Numbered from the stretch's first letter, positions 8,205 through 17,645 are shown. The stretch is DNA of 64,000 nucleotides from Pseudomonadota bacterium (GCA_016703895.1 JADJBE010000026.1:431086-495085), one strand, 5' to 3'. The notes: generated from the letters alone by a model not told the origin. Numbers and translations: made by a program.

Positions 8205-9583
8205 GCGGACTCATCCGTGAACGATTCTTCGGCCTGCAAAGACTCGGCCAGCGCCTTGACGCTGTGCTGAAAATCGTAGCGATCATTGATGTTCTGCTGC
8301 AGAAACTTCTGCATTCGTGGCCACTGGACCAGGGCAGCATCGACCCGTGGGTCACTGCCGCGCTGATAAGCACCAATGGAAATCAGATCTCGATGCTGTT
8401 GGTAGGTCGAGAGCATTTGCCGAAACTTGCGTGCCAGCTCGGCGTGCTCGGGCGTGACTATTTCGTGCATCACACGACTCACGGAGGCTTCGACGTCGAT
8501 CGCGGGATAGTGCCCCGACTCCGCGATCCGGCGTGACAACACGATGTGGCCGTCAAGAATGGCACGTGCCGCGTCAGCGATTGGGTCCTGCGTGTCATCG
8601 CCTTCGGTCAGCACGGTATAAAAGGCGGTGATGGACCCTGTTCCGAGGGCACCGTTGCCGGCACGCTCGACCAGCGCGGGCAGTCTGGCAAACACTGACG
8701 GTGGATAGCCCTTGGTCGCCGGGGATTCACCGATGGCCAGGCCAATCTCGCGCTGCGCCTGCGCAAAGCGCGTCAACGAGTCCATGATCAGCAACACACT
8801 GTGACCCCGGTCGCGAAAGTACTCGGCTATCGCTGTGGCGAGCCACGCGCCATGCAGGCGCATCAATGGCGAGTTATCTGCTGGCGACGCCACGACGACC
8901 GAGCGTCTGAGGCCACTCGGGCCCAATATCCGTTCGACGAACTCCTTGACTTCGCGGCCGCGCTCGCCAATCAGGCCGACGACAATGATGTCGGCTGACG
9001 TGTAGCGCGCCATCATGCCTAACAACACACTCTTGCCGACGCCGCTGCCCGCGAACAAGCCGATTCTCTGCCCGCGTCCGACTGTCAGGAGCGAATTGAT
9101 TGCGCGAACGCCGACATCCAGTTGCTGCTCGATAGGCTGGCGTGTCAGCGGGTTGATTGTCTGGCCCATCAAGCGCACCGGCGATTCGCCCACCAGAGGC
9201 CCTTTGCCATCGAGCGGTGCGCCTGTGCCATCAATGATTCTGCCAAGCAGACCCGGCCCTACTTTCACGACGCCGGCACGCTGCTTGGGAATGACCCTGG
9301 CGCTCGGTGCCAGCCCGTGTAGCTCGCTCGTCGGCATTAAAAAGAGACGCTCGCCGGCGAAGCCGACAACCTCCGCCTCGACCCGGGTGCCGTCGTTGGC
9401 GATGAGATCACAGCTATCGCCCACCGCCGCCTGACAACCGGTCGCTTCGAGCGTGAGGCCAACCATGCGAGTCAAGGACCCCTCGACCGGCGGCGGAAGT
9501 GCCGTCGCTATTTGTCGTTGCTGGCGCTCGAGAGTGCGGCACCAGATCGGCGACCGCTGCGGATCAAGATCCGATGCAATCAT
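8201..9583 (-). CDS. fliI: FliI, flagellum-specific export ATPase
   Basis: FliI is the F1-beta-like ATPase that energises and orders flagellar export. The 460-residue product has the P-loop GSGVGKS at residues 179-185, the F/V-type ATPase stretch [20 protein letters not shown], and the signature [20 protein letters not shown]. Its length is normal. The start at 9581-9583 overlaps fliH, and its end overlaps fliJ, so FliH-FliI-FliJ, which form one complex, are translationally coupled. Confidence 0.98.
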   Translation of the reverse strand: MIASDLDPQRSPIWCRTLERQQRQIATALPPPVEGSLTRMVGLTLEATGCQAAVGDSCDLIANDGTRVEAEVVGFAGERLFLMPTSELHGLAPSARVIPKQRAGVVKVGPGLLGRIIDGTGAPLDGKGPLVGESPVRLMGQTINPLTRQPIEQQLDVGVRAINSLLTVGRGQRIGLFAGSGVGKSVLLGMMARYTSADIIVVGLIGERGREVKEFVERILGPSGLRRSVVVASPADNSPLMRLHGAWLATAIAEYFRDRGHSVLLIMDSLTRFAQAQREIGLAIGESPATKGYPPSVFARLPALVERAGNGALGTGSITAFYTVLTEGDDTQDPIADAARAILDGHIVLSRRIAESGHYPAIDVEASVSRVMHEIVTPEHAELARKFRQMLSTYQQHRDLISIGAYQRGSDPRVDAALVQWPRMQKFLQQNINDRYDFQHSVKALAESLQAEESFTDESA

Positions 9584-10245
9584 TCGGGCGCTACCTCATT
9601 ATCTGGCGTAGCAGCCTCGCTTGCGGGCGCCTCGCTCGCTGGGTCAACCAAGAGTGTTGCCGCAAGTGCAGTTAGCCTGGACTCCACCCGTGCGTCGATG
9701 TTTGACGTTGCGGTCGTGACGCGGCAGCCGCCCCGTGCCAGCAGCGGGTCTTCCACGACCAACCATTCACGTTCGCCGGTCGGCGCGGCCAGACGTTGCT
9801 TGACGATCGCTGCGTCGGCAGGGTGCAAGTGCACCCGCACGTCTCGGGTACTGACTGGCAGCAGCTGCACCGTGTGCCGCACGATGCCGATGATCTGCTC
9901 CGGCTCAATGGTTAGCTCGCGACGTACAAGTTGGCGTGCAATTGCGATGGCGAGCCCGGCGAGTTGTTGCGCTACTTCGCTATCAAGCTGCGCCAGGGGT
10001 CGCGCCAGCGTATTGAGAACTGCATCCAGCGCCGCGATTTTCGCGTCTAACTCACCTACCTGTAGTGCCATGTCCGCTTGTATGCGGCGCTCGCCCTCGG
10101 CACGTCCGGCAGCAAGGCCTTGCTCGAACGCGTCGCGTTCGAGCGCTTCGAGTCGCGATACTGTCGGACCGTTCTGCAAGCGACGACCGCGACCGTCGTC
10201 GACGTTCGGCAGGTTCCAGCGCGCGACGACAGCTGCGTCACTCAT
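9580..10245 (-). CDS. fliH: FliH, negative regulator/stator of FliI
   Basis: FliH binds FliI and links it to the C-ring protein FliN. The 221-residue product shows the family layout: a variable N-terminus, a helical middle with the [14 protein letters not shown] repeat region (about residues 38-51), and a C-terminal domain resembling V-ATPase subunit E ([20 protein letters not shown]). The ATG at 10243-10245 lies inside the 3' end of fliF, overlapping by eight bases. This overlap leaves no room for fliG, which normally separates fliF and fliH. Confidence 0.94.
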   Translation of the reverse strand: MSDAAVVARWNLPNVDDGRGRRLQNGPTVSRLEALERDAFEQGLAAGRAEGERRIQADMALQVGELDAKIAALDAVLNTLARPLAQLDSEVAQQLAGLAIAIARQLVRRELTIEPEQIIGIVRHTVQLLPVSTRDVRVHLHPADAAIVKQRLAAPTGEREWLVVEDPLLARGGCRVTTATSNIDARVESRLTALAATLLVDPASEAPASEAATPDNEVAPE

Positions 10246-11887
10246 CTGCTGCCACCCAGGTCTTGACTACCTGCGCGACCCGCTTAGGATCCTGCGCGAC
10301 CATGCCGCGTGCCGCGGCCACTTGTTGCTCATAGGCGAGCGCCGGATTTGCCGACTGTACCGCGGCTCTGCCGTCGACTGCCGCCGCGGTTACCGGCAGC
10401 AACATCGGTGCCTTCAGTGGTTCCATCACGGATTTCAACAGCGGCCGCAGCACTGTGAGCGCCAGGACTAACAGCACGATCACACCACCGAGGATCTTGG
10501 CCAGATCCTGGACCCACGGCTGCTCCCAAATCGGAATTGACTCGAGTTCACCAGGCTCGACAGGAGGCTCACTTCGAAATGATGAATTGACGACGTTGAC
10601 CGAATCGCCACGCTCTTCGTTATAGCCGACGGCATCCCGGACGAGACGGGTGATATGTTCGACCTGCTGTTCGGTCAGCGCCGTCTCGGTAGCCTTGCCT
10701 GCTTCATCGACCATCCGCAGGTTGTCGACCAGGACCGCAACCGTTAAGCGAGTGATGCGGCCCGCGGGTTGACGTGTATAGGCCATCGTTCGATCGATCT
10801 CGAAGTTGCGAGTCGATTGTTTGGAAGTCGAGTCAGGGCCTAGTACCGTCGACGTTGTGTTTGCCACGGTACCGTTTGAATCCGCGACGCTACCAACTTG
10901 GGCGACAGCGGGCGCAGCACCGGGCGGTAAGGCCACGCCAGGCTGCGGTGGTTGATTGCTTAACGCGCCCGGCACGCCGCCGGTGGAGTTGACGCCGTTC
11001 CGTGATACTTGTTCAGAGGACTGCTCGCTGCGAACGACCTGCCGTTCCGGGTTGTATTGCTCGCGCGCCTCTTCGGTGGTCGACATGTCGACTTGCGCAA
11101 CGACCTGTGCGCGCACGCCGTCTGGTCCAACCAGTGGCGTGATCAATTCTTCGATCCGCTGGGTGTAGCCCTGTTCAATATTGCGTGCGTACTCGAGCAT
11201 CTTGTCCCGCTGGGCTTCGTCGCTATTGGCCTTCGGCGCCGACAGCAACCTGCCCTGTTGATCTATGACCGTCACCTGCGACGGATCCAGCTCTGGAATA
11301 CTCGACGCCACCAGGTTGACGATCGCTGCCACTTGGCCCGATTCCAGTCGTCGTCCCGCTTTTAGCTGCAGGAATACGGACGCCGTTCCAGGCCGTCGAT
11401 CACGGACGAAGGACGACTGCCGCGGAATTGCCAGATGTACTCGCGCGGACTGCACGTGCTGAACGCTGGCGATCGTGCGCCCTAGCTCGACTTCGGTCGC
11501 GTGCTGGTAGCGCGCGTTTTCCATGAACTGGCTGACGCCGAACCCCGGTTCTTTCGACATGGATTCGAAACCGGTACTGAGGCCCGGCAATCCCTCACCG
11601 GCCAGCTTCAAGCGCGCCGCCGAGAGCTGCGCGGCGGGCACGCGGATGGTGCCGGTGCCGTCTTCAAGACGATAGTCGATCCGCGCTGCATCCAGCGCTT
11701 GCGCAACCTGCGCCGTTTCCTCCGCCGCGAGGCCGGAGTGCAGCACACTGTAGGTAGGCTCGACGGACCAAAGCGTAACGCCCACGCCGGCTGCAACCGC
11801 CAGCGCAACGCCGATCAACAAGAATATGGGTCGTAGGCCCTGCGTCAGGCGTTGGGCCGGCGGCACCATGACCGCGTCAGTCGTCAT
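10238..11887 (-). CDS. fliF: FliF, flagellar MS-ring protein
   Basis: FliF builds the MS ring around the export gate. The 549-residue product has an N-terminal membrane helix (about residues 20-40), the YscJ/FliF ring-building domain (SVLHSGLAAEETAQVAQALD onward), a Pro-rich, low-complexity segment near residues 310-345, and a second membrane helix near residues 455-475 (ILGGVIVLLVLALTVLRPLL). Its last ~30 residues (MVAQDPKRVAQVVKTWVA) are the usual FliG-binding tail, retained although fliG is not next door. The start ATG is at 11885-11887. Confidence 0.97.
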   Translation of the reverse strand: MTTDAVMVPPAQRLTQGLRPIFLLIGVALAVAAGVGVTLWSVEPTYSVLHSGLAAEETAQVAQALDAARIDYRLEDGTGTIRVPAAQLSAARLKLAGEGLPGLSTGFESMSKEPGFGVSQFMENARYQHATEVELGRTIASVQHVQSARVHLAIPRQSSFVRDRRPGTASVFLQLKAGRRLESGQVAAIVNLVASSIPELDPSQVTVIDQQGRLLSAPKANSDEAQRDKMLEYARNIEQGYTQRIEELITPLVGPDGVRAQVVAQVDMSTTEEAREQYNPERQVVRSEQSSEQVSRNGVNSTGGVPGALSNQPPQPGVALPPGAAPAVAQVGSVADSNGTVANTTSTVLGPDSTSKQSTRNFEIDRTMAYTRQPAGRITRLTVAVLVDNLRMVDEAGKATETALTEQQVEHITRLVRDAVGYNEERGDSVNVVNSSFRSEPPVEPGELESIPIWEQPWVQDLAKILGGVIVLLVLALTVLRPLLKSVMEPLKAPMLLPVTAAAVDGRAAVQSANPALAYEQQVAAARGMVAQDPKRVAQVVKTWVAADE

Positions 11888-11905
11888 CGGTCAGTTCCCT
11901 CGCCG

Positions 11906-12232
11906 CTACAGCGGCATGTTCATGATTTCGCGGTACGCTTCAACGAACTTGTTACGTACTTCGACCAGCGCGCGAAATGAAACGCTGGATTTCTGGGCCT
12001 CGAGCATGACTTGCGGCAGCTCAACGCCCGCTACGCCACGCTCGAACTTGCTCGCCAGATCGCTCGACTTCATTTGCTGCGCACTTACTTTCTCAATGCC
12101 TTGCTGCAACACGTTGGCAAAGCTGCCAGGACTCGACCCGGCGACCGGTGGCGCCGTGGGTACCGCGACGCGTGTCGCGGACTGCAACTGCCTGATCTGC
12201 GCCAGCACTCGGTCAACTTCGATCTGACTCAT
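11906..12232 (-). CDS. fliE: FliE, hook-basal body adapter protein
   Basis: FliE connects the MS ring to the proximal rod. The 108-residue product has the FliE signature in its second half: FANVLQQGIEKVSAQQ, then VMLEAQKSSVSFRALVEVRNKFVEAY split over a short linker, and ends EIMNMPL. The ATG at 12230-12232 lies 10 bases after the stop of the fleR-like gene. A sigma-54 site directly upstream was looked for in the end of that gene and not found, so transcription may depend on read-through. Confidence 0.96.
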   Translation of the reverse strand: MSQIEVDRVLAQIRQLQSATRVAVPTAPPVAGSSPGSFANVLQQGIEKVSAQQMKSSDLASKFERGVAGVELPQVMLEAQKSSVSFRALVEVRNKFVEAYREIMNMPL

Positions 12233-12242
12233 GTGATTCGAC

Positions 12243-13245
12243 TCAAGCAGCCGGCACGTTGGCGCCAGCGCTGCGCAAGCGCGCGAGCTTGTAGCGCAAG
12301 GTACGCGGACTGATGCCGAGGCGTTCCGCTACCACGCGTCGACTCCCATTGGCCGCCTGCAGCGCTGCCAGAATGGCATCTCGTTCGGTTCGCTCGAGCG
12401 TGCCCGCTAAACCGCTAGTGTTGACTGGCGTCGCGTCTGCGGGACTGGCCAGCTGCTCGAACACGATGTGTTCCGCGTCGATGACTGGGCCACCGGAGAG
12501 AATCATTGCCCGCTGCAATAGATTGTCTAGCTCGCGGACATTGCCGGGCCAACGATTGGTCAGTAGTAAGTGCGCTGCGTCAGCCGTCAGGGCCGGAATG
12601 CGCGCCCCGGGACGACTGCGTTGATTCAGCAGGTGCATCGCCATCGGGAGAATATCGTCGCGGCGCTCCCGCAGAGGCGCGAGACTGATCGGAAAGACGT
12701 TGAGCCGATAGTACAGGTCTTCGCGGAATCGTCCCGCCTCGACTTCGAGGCGAAGATTGCGGTTGGTTGCGGCCAGGACGCGGACGTCCAGCGCCAAAGT
12801 GCCGTGGCTGCCAAGACGGTCTACCTCGCGCTCCTGCAGAACACGCAAGAGCTTTGCCTGCAAGGACAGCGGCATTTCCGCGATTTCATCTAACAATAGT
12901 GTACCGCCCTGCGCCTGCTCGAACTTACCGGCATGCCGAGCATGCGCGCCCGTAAACGCGCCGCGTTCGTGGCCAAAAAGCAGCGACTCGAGCATCGACT
13001 CCGGGAATCGCGGCGCAATTGACTGCGATGAAGGGACCGGCGGGTCGCGCAGACTCGCGATGAATGAAATGCGCCATGACTTCCTTGCCTGTGCCGGACT
13101 CACCGATCAACAGGACCGTACAGTCCGAATGCGCGACTCGACGCGCGAGCTCAAGTGTGAGGCGAGATTTCTCTGCAACAGCGATTGGCTCTATCGCAAG
13201 CGGTGGAGTCGGCGCCGGCAGTGCGGTTGGGCAGCTCGAATTCAT
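12243..13245 (-). pseudogene. FleR/FlrC-like sigma-54 activator, broken by a frameshift
   Basis: The gene encodes an AAA+ sigma-54 activator with a Fis-type helix-turn-helix, at the position of fleR/flrC just before fliE. The 5' frame (start ATG 13243-13245 behind a GAGG ribosome site) encodes the P-loop GESGTGKE and [10 protein letters not shown]. The second frame continues [20 protein letters not shown] through the ATPase core to an HTH ending [16 protein letters not shown]. The two parts join exactly if one C of a CCC run is removed (plus-strand GGG at 13003-13005). No receiver domain is visible; an open frame extends upstream to 13386 but holds no recognisable domain. It may be an assembly error, true loss, or a programmed shift. 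Confidence 0.85.
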
Positions 13246-13400
13246 ACGGATCCTCAATCTGGCGTGCGTCTTGATTGGCGCTCCCGCCAGTCGTTGCAAG
13301 AGGCGTGCCTGACTTTCCCCCACCGGCTGTTGTGACCGGCGTCGCAAAAGACTTGGTCTGAGCGGCGGTTTTCCGCCGCGGGGCACGGCTACAGAAGTGG

Positions 13401-14612
13401 TTAGGCGGTCGCCATGCCAAGCTTGCGCAGCTTCTCTACGAGCGTCGTGCGCCGCAGTTGCAGCAGGCGCGCTGCCTGCGCGACGGTACCTTCACTGCGT
13501 GATAACGCCTGGCTGATCAGGCTACGTTCGATCGTCTGCAGGTGTGCACGCAGGTCCAGACCGTGGTCTGGCAACTCGAGCACTGACGCTGAACTGTCGG
13601 ACTGCCCGACTGGTTGCGCTTGCCACTCGGCATCATCGTCGGCGTCACCATTTTCCCGGTCGTATGCGGATTCTCCGAGGATTGGCGCAACGTCCAAGTA
13701 GGGTGAGTGTTCCATGCGCCGGCTTGCGGCCAGCAGCGCTTGCTCTGCTTCAGCGAGGTTGTCCCACGATGCGGGTCGATAGCGCTCTGGCAGATCGGCG
13801 ATGCCCACCGGTCGATCCGGACACAAAATGGACAATCTCTCGATCAAGTTGGCAAGCTCGCGAATGTTGCCAGGCCAGGCATAGGCGGCCAACGCATCCA
13901 TGGCCGCACTGGAAACCATCAAACGTGCGCGCCCACCGCGCGCGTTGTTGGCAGCGAATTCCTCTACTAAAGCAGGCAAATCCTCGATGCGACTGACCAA
14001 GGTCGGCATCTCGATGGGGAACACATTCAGACGATAGAACAGGTCGCCGCGGAAGTCACCGCGCTCAATCTGCGTTTCGAGATTCCGGTGCGTGGCGGCG
14101 ATGATCCGCACGTCGCAGCTGGTCGTGACGTTACTACCAACTCGCTCGAAAGTCCGTTCCTGCAACACGCGTAACAGCTTGACCTGCATCGGCATGCTCA
14201 TATCACCGATCTCGTCGAGGAACAGTGTGCCGCCATCGGCGATCTCAAAGCGGCCCTTGCGGGAGGTGATGGCGCCAGTGAACGAACCCTTTTCGTGACC
14301 AAACAGTTCACTCTCGAGGAGTTCCGCGGGGATCGCACCGCAATTGACGGCAACGAAGGGGCGCTGTCGGCGTGCACTACGTTCATGAATCACCCGCGCG
14401 GCGACCTCCTTGCCGGTACCGGACTCACCCAGGATGAGCACGCTCGAATCGTGCGGCGCCACTTGTTCGATCAGACGTATGGTCTGACGGATCGCGGCGG
14501 ATGTGCCGGTGGGCTTGCGCGGTAGCGGCACAGCAATCTTGGCGGCGTGTGGCACGTGGTCGGTGGCAGCCGACTCACTGTGGTGTTCGATGATCGTCTC
14601 GACGGTTTGCAC
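13401..14612 (-). CDS. FleQ/FlrA-like sigma-54-dependent flagellar master activator
   Basis: The 403-residue protein is an AAA+ enhancer-binding activator: Walker A GESGTGKE at residues 62-69, sigma-54-contact loop GSFTGA at 109-114, Walker [10 protein letters not shown], and a C-terminal Fis-type HTH with [14 protein letters not shown], typical of FleQ/FlrA. The ATPase domain begins only about 35 residues from the start, so the usual N-terminal receiver-like domain of FleQ is missing. The GTG at 14610-14612 has a good AGAGGTG ribosome site, which supports this as the true start. It lies directly before the fleR-like gene and fliE and is the likely top regulator of the cluster. Confidence 0.88.
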   Translation of the reverse strand: MQTVETIIEHHSESAATDHVPHAAKIAVPLPRKPTGTSAAIRQTIRLIEQVAPHDSSVLILGESGTGKEVAARVIHERSARRQRPFVAVNCGAIPAELLESELFGHEKGSFTGAITSRKGRFEIADGGTLFLDEIGDMSMPMQVKLLRVLQERTFERVGSNVTTSCDVRIIAATHRNLETQIERGDFRGDLFYRLNVFPIEMPTLVSRIEDLPALVEEFAANNARGGRARLMVSSAAMDALAAYAWPGNIRELANLIERLSILCPDRPVGIADLPERYRPASWDNLAEAEQALLAASRRMEHSPYLDVAPILGESAYDRENGDADDDAEWQAQPVGQSDSSASVLELPDHGLDLRAHLQTIERSLISQALSRSEGTVAQAARLLQLRRTTLVEKLRKLGMATA

Positions 14613-14787
14613 AATTTCACCTCTCTCTGGGCGCCATTGTGTCTATGCAGCAAAACAGATCTGTGACGCAGTCGGAATTAGATCCCGTCAGAATTGGAAC
14701 CTGCTCGTCATAAGACGAATGTCCGCCGAACTATGCCGCAAACCCCTACAGCGTCCCGGAAGGGGCTGCTGCTTGCCCTTAGCGTAA

Positions 14788-14807
14788 GGCGGCAGTCATT
14801 TGCCGCC
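14788..14807 (-). terminator. Putative terminator after the fliS-fliT-PilZ operon
   Basis: A perfect 7-bp stem (GGCGGCA/TGCCGCC) with a 6-base loop lies 18 bases after the PilZ-like gene stop. It is followed only by TTACGCT, so it lacks a strong U tract and may be a weak or Rho-assisted terminator. It separates the filament-gene transcript from fleQ. Confidence 0.5.
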
Positions 14808-14825
14808 AGGGCCGGATTTTGCCTC

Positions 14826-15398
14826 TCATCGCGCGACGCGCGCGCCGGCAATCTTGCGCCGATGGTTGCGAAAGACGATTTTTTCCAAGTGCTCTGCGGT
14901 GAGCTCACCCACCATCTCGAAAGTGGCGCGCACCTGCCCGCCGGCGTCGACCGATGCGATCCGCGCAGGCAGCGTCAACGGTTTGACCAGCGTGTCCCGC
15001 AAATACAGTTGTAGCAACCCATGCGCTCCAATCGCGGGTAGCACATCGTTAGTCCCTGCTGACCAGCTTGCACCCAACGCATTGAAACGCACTGACTGAG
15101 CGCGTGGCCGCGTGTGACTCGCTGCGAGTAGTTCACCGACGAGGTCCAGCAACAAGTTGATCTTGAAATCCATACGCGCCAGGTCCTGTGCATATGGCGA
15201 CGCGTCGTCCGGCTTGTCCACCGTACTATGCTCTTCCAGCGCGTCGAACGCCTGCAATAGCCGTAGATTCTGCTCCGCCAGATGTGCCGCGGCACGCTCA
15301 TCAAAGTCCTTGGAACGTGGATGCCAGGCGAGCGCCAGCACGTCCTCGTAAGCCAATTCGTCGAACAAGACGATCGTATCTCGGCCATCAAAACTCAT
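14826..15398 (-). CDS. PilZ-like protein encoded after fliT
   Basis: The 190-residue product has no signal or membrane segment. Its N-terminal half is helical (ALEEHSTVDKPDDASPYAQD then a LDLVGELLAASH helix). Its C-terminal ~100 residues resemble an atypical PilZ beta-barrel: RAQSVRFNALGASWSAG, a central LYLRDTLVKPLTLPARI strand pair, and a tail with EHLEKIVFRNHRRKI. No classical RxxxR plus D/NxSxxG motif for c-di-GMP is obvious. The ATG overlaps the fliT stop (TAATG), so it is translated with fliT. PilZ proteins next to fliS/fliT are known in Xanthomonadales; a role in flagellar or c-di-GMP control is inference. Confidence 0.5.
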   Translation of the reverse strand: MSFDGRDTIVLFDELAYEDVLALAWHPRSKDFDERAAAHLAEQNLRLLQAFDALEEHSTVDKPDDASPYAQDLARMDFKINLLLDLVGELLAASHTRPRAQSVRFNALGASWSAGTNDVLPAIGAHGLLQLYLRDTLVKPLTLPARIASVDAGGQVRATFEMVGELTAEHLEKIVFRNHRRKIAGARVAR

Positions 15399-15742
15399 TA
15401 GCGCACCTGCTCGTTAGCATTGCTGGCAGCGACGCGCATGGCAGCCGCCTTCGCGACTGTCCGCTCAGACTCCACGATCGCCGCTTCCAGCGCGGCGACA
15501 CAGAGCCGACTCTGCGTATCGTCCGATCGCGCGCGGAGCTGTGCCAGCAGCTCACGTCGTCGCTCGATCAAGCTTGCCACGCGCGCCCAGCGACCGCTTG
15601 CCAATTGCATGCCGATCACCGCGGTGCATTCAACGATGCTGTCGCCCAGGATGCGCCATTCGCGTGGCAACGTGCTCTCCGACAAGCCGCCCTGAATCAG
15701 CCGCAGTTTCGGCCCGTTGGCGCGTGGCCCACGTTCGCTCAT
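15398..15742 (-). CDS. fliT: FliT-like flagellar export chaperone
   Basis: FliT family proteins escort FliD to the export gate. The 114-residue product, starting at the ATG 15740-15742 that overlaps the fliS stop, is a basic, helical protein with a REWRILGDSIVECTAVIGMQ helix and a repeated Arg-rich LIERRRELLAQLRARS coiled stretch. FliT is poorly conserved, so the call depends on size, helical content and position straight after fliS. A longer frame to 15790 exists but would overlap fliS, and the coupled start is preferred. Confidence 0.7.
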   Translation of the reverse strand: MSERGPRANGPKLRLIQGGLSESTLPREWRILGDSIVECTAVIGMQLASGRWARVASLIERRRELLAQLRARSDDTQSRLCVAALEAAIVESERTVAKAAAMRVAASNANEQVR

Positions 15743-16158
15743 CGTGGTGGACTCTTGGCAGCGCGCGACTCCGGCGGAATCTGCAGCCATGCCGTACGAA
15801 TCTCGTTCAGCAGCGTACTGACTTCATCAAGTGTTTCGAGGTTTCCCTGACTGCTGACTTGCATCAGTCGCCGGCAGAGATACTCGTAGAGAGAATCGAG
15901 ATTGCGGGCGAATTCACCACCGACCTGGAAGTCGAGGCAGTTGCGCAACTCGTCGATGATCGACACGGTACGATGCAGCAACCGCGCTTTCTCGGTGTGG
16001 TCGCCCTGCCGCGCAAGTGCTCGCGCACTGGCGATTCGCTCGAGCGCCCCATCCATCAGCATGACGATCAAGCGATGCGGATCCGAGGCAGCAACACCGC
16101 CATGGGTGGCGACACTCTGGTAGGCCGCTAACTTCTGCGCGTACCCGGGAGCGGACAT
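15739..16158 (-). CDS. fliS: FliS, flagellin export chaperone
   Basis: FliS binds the C-terminal tail of flagellin and prevents premature polymerisation. The 139-residue product has the family features GYAQKLAAYQSVATHGGVAA at the start, PHRLIVMLMDGALERI in the first helix, and RNLDSLYEYLCRRLM in the middle helix. The ATG is at 16156-16158. A near-perfect sigma-28 site lies 36-61 bases upstream (16194-16219), so it can be expressed with fliC by FliA, independent of fliD. Confidence 0.96.
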   Translation of the reverse strand: MSAPGYAQKLAAYQSVATHGGVAASDPHRLIVMLMDGALERIASARALARQGDHTEKARLLHRTVSIIDELRNCLDFQVGGEFARNLDSLYEYLCRRLMQVSSQGNLETLDEVSTLLNEIRTAWLQIPPESRAAKSPPR

Positions 16159-16193
16159 GACGCAATTCTCCGATCAGAAATTCCTGATCGCTA

Positions 16194-16219
16194 TATCGGC
16201 ATTCCCGCTCGCGACTTGA
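16194..16219 (-). promoter_or_regulatory. Sigma-28 (FliA) promoter of fliS
   Basis: On the minus strand the sequence is TCAAG-N14-GCCGATA, an exact match to the FliA consensus used in polar flagellar systems, placed in the 69-base gap between fliD and fliS. It would drive fliS, fliT and the PilZ-like gene as a class IV transcript. Confidence 0.85.
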
Positions 16220-16227
16220 GTGGCTCG

Positions 16228-17601
16228 TCAGCTAACCGGCTTGGCTAGCTGCTGGGTGAGGAAATTGGCGGTCGACTGCAAGCCCGCCAGGGCAACATCC
16301 AGAGCCGAGAACTGCGCACGATAACGCGCTTCGACTGCCACCATGCGACGATCCAGCGCTTCGCGATCCGTTCCCAGCGTCCGCTTCTGACCCCGCAAGT
16401 TGTTGGTGCGATTGTCGAGTTGCCCCTCGCCCACCAGGACACGGTCGAGCGACGCATCTAGTCGAGCTGCAATGCCATCGTCGCTACCGAATAAGCGGCC
16501 CACGCTATCGAAATCAGCGGCGAGCGCAGCATTCAATTTGGCCTCATCGAGCTGCAACGCGCCCTCCTTCGTCGTCGTGATGCCGATCGAAGCGAGCGTG
16601 GTATAGGGCGGCGAGGCGCCAGTGGTCGGCGCGGCGATCTGCCGCCGGATATCACTTTCAACATTGCGCAGCAGCGCGTCGCCCATCAGGGGACCTGCCT
16701 CGCGCGACGTCGGGTTGAAGCGTCGTAGATTGGCCAGCAGCGACGCTGTCGTATTGAAGTCCGCAATGAACTTCTTGATACGCTCGCTGCTTGCCTCGGA
16801 ATCATTGCCCACGGTCACCGTTTGCAGTGCGCCAGGTGCGGTGCCCTCAAGCGTCAATGTCACACCATCAATCGCACCGCTGACGGTGTTGGTGGAGCCG
16901 GCGACGTCGAAGCCCTCGATACGGACCAACGAGTCGGCGGCGGCCGCGAGCTGCGTGTAATTGCCCGATGGCCCACCAGCGCTGTACTCGAGCGCGGCCA
17001 AACCACCGTCGCCACCAGCGGCAACGACTTGCAGAGTATTTACTGCGCCTGACTCGCGCGCGGAGATGACCAGTCGGCTGCCGTCACCCGTCGTCACGAT
17101 CGTCGCCCGCACCGCGGTGTTATTCGGCGCGGTGTTGATTGCATCGCGGATTCCCGCGAGCGTGTTGTTAATGTCGTCAATGACGACGTCAAAGCTCCGC
17201 ACACCGGCGGAGATACTGAGTGTGCCCGTGCCAACGACGGTCGGCGCACCGCCGGCGAAGGCGTTGGAGGCGATCTTTTGGGCACTTGCCAACTGGACGA
17301 CTTCGATCTCGAAGCTGCCGGGGGCGGCCGACGAGGTGGCCGTGGCCGTGAATACTCCCTCATTGCTGCTCGCGACCGCGCGCGTCTGAAAGCTGCTGAC
17401 CGTCTTGAGTGGCTCAACAGCGCTCTGCAGCGTGGCCAGAGCACCGCGCATGGCGCCAAGCGCCGAAATCTGGGTCGTGAGGCGTGTTTCCTGGCGCTGG
17501 ATACGCTGCGCACTCGGCGCTCGCTCCGCAGCGACGAGCTGCGCGACGATCGCGTTGACGTCGAGTCCGGAGCTGATTCCTGGCGAGCGAAGCACTGGCA
17601 C
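16228..17601 (-). CDS. fliD: FliD, flagellar filament cap protein (HAP2)
   Basis: FliD forms the cap under which flagellin polymerises. The 457-residue product has the FliD N-terminus (SPGISSGLDVNAIVAQLVAA), a variable middle, and the C-terminal domain with LNAALAADFDSVGRLFGSDD and final coiled segments up to the stop. The GTG start at 17599-17601 follows a GAGGTAAC ribosome site. No strong promoter of its own was found in the 104 bases before fliC's stop; a weak TCGATAA box there may be a poor FliA -10. Confidence 0.96.
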   Translation of the reverse strand: MPVLRSPGISSGLDVNAIVAQLVAAERAPSAQRIQRQETRLTTQISALGAMRGALATLQSAVEPLKTVSSFQTRAVASSNEGVFTATATSSAAPGSFEIEVVQLASAQKIASNAFAGGAPTVVGTGTLSISAGVRSFDVVIDDINNTLAGIRDAINTAPNNTAVRATIVTTGDGSRLVISARESGAVNTLQVVAAGGDGGLAALEYSAGGPSGNYTQLAAAADSLVRIEGFDVAGSTNTVSGAIDGVTLTLEGTAPGALQTVTVGNDSEASSERIKKFIADFNTTASLLANLRRFNPTSREAGPLMGDALLRNVESDIRRQIAAPTTGASPPYTTLASIGITTTKEGALQLDEAKLNAALAADFDSVGRLFGSDDGIAARLDASLDRVLVGEGQLDNRTNNLRGQKRTLGTDREALDRRMVAVEARYRAQFSALDVALAGLQSTANFLTQQLAKPVS

Positions 17602-17645
17602 TGGCGTTACCTCGAGAGTTATCGATCAAGCCCGGTAGTGAGAAA

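Noticed and set aside
9512..10471. 319-residue plus-strand open frame opposite fliH and the fliF end
   Set aside because: Composition (Ser/Arg rich) is that of a GC-rich antisense frame; fliH and fliF have clear motifs on the other strand.
12233..12330. Sigma-54 promoter directly before fliE
   Set aside because: No GG-N10-GC arrangement with flanking consensus bases was found on the minus strand there.
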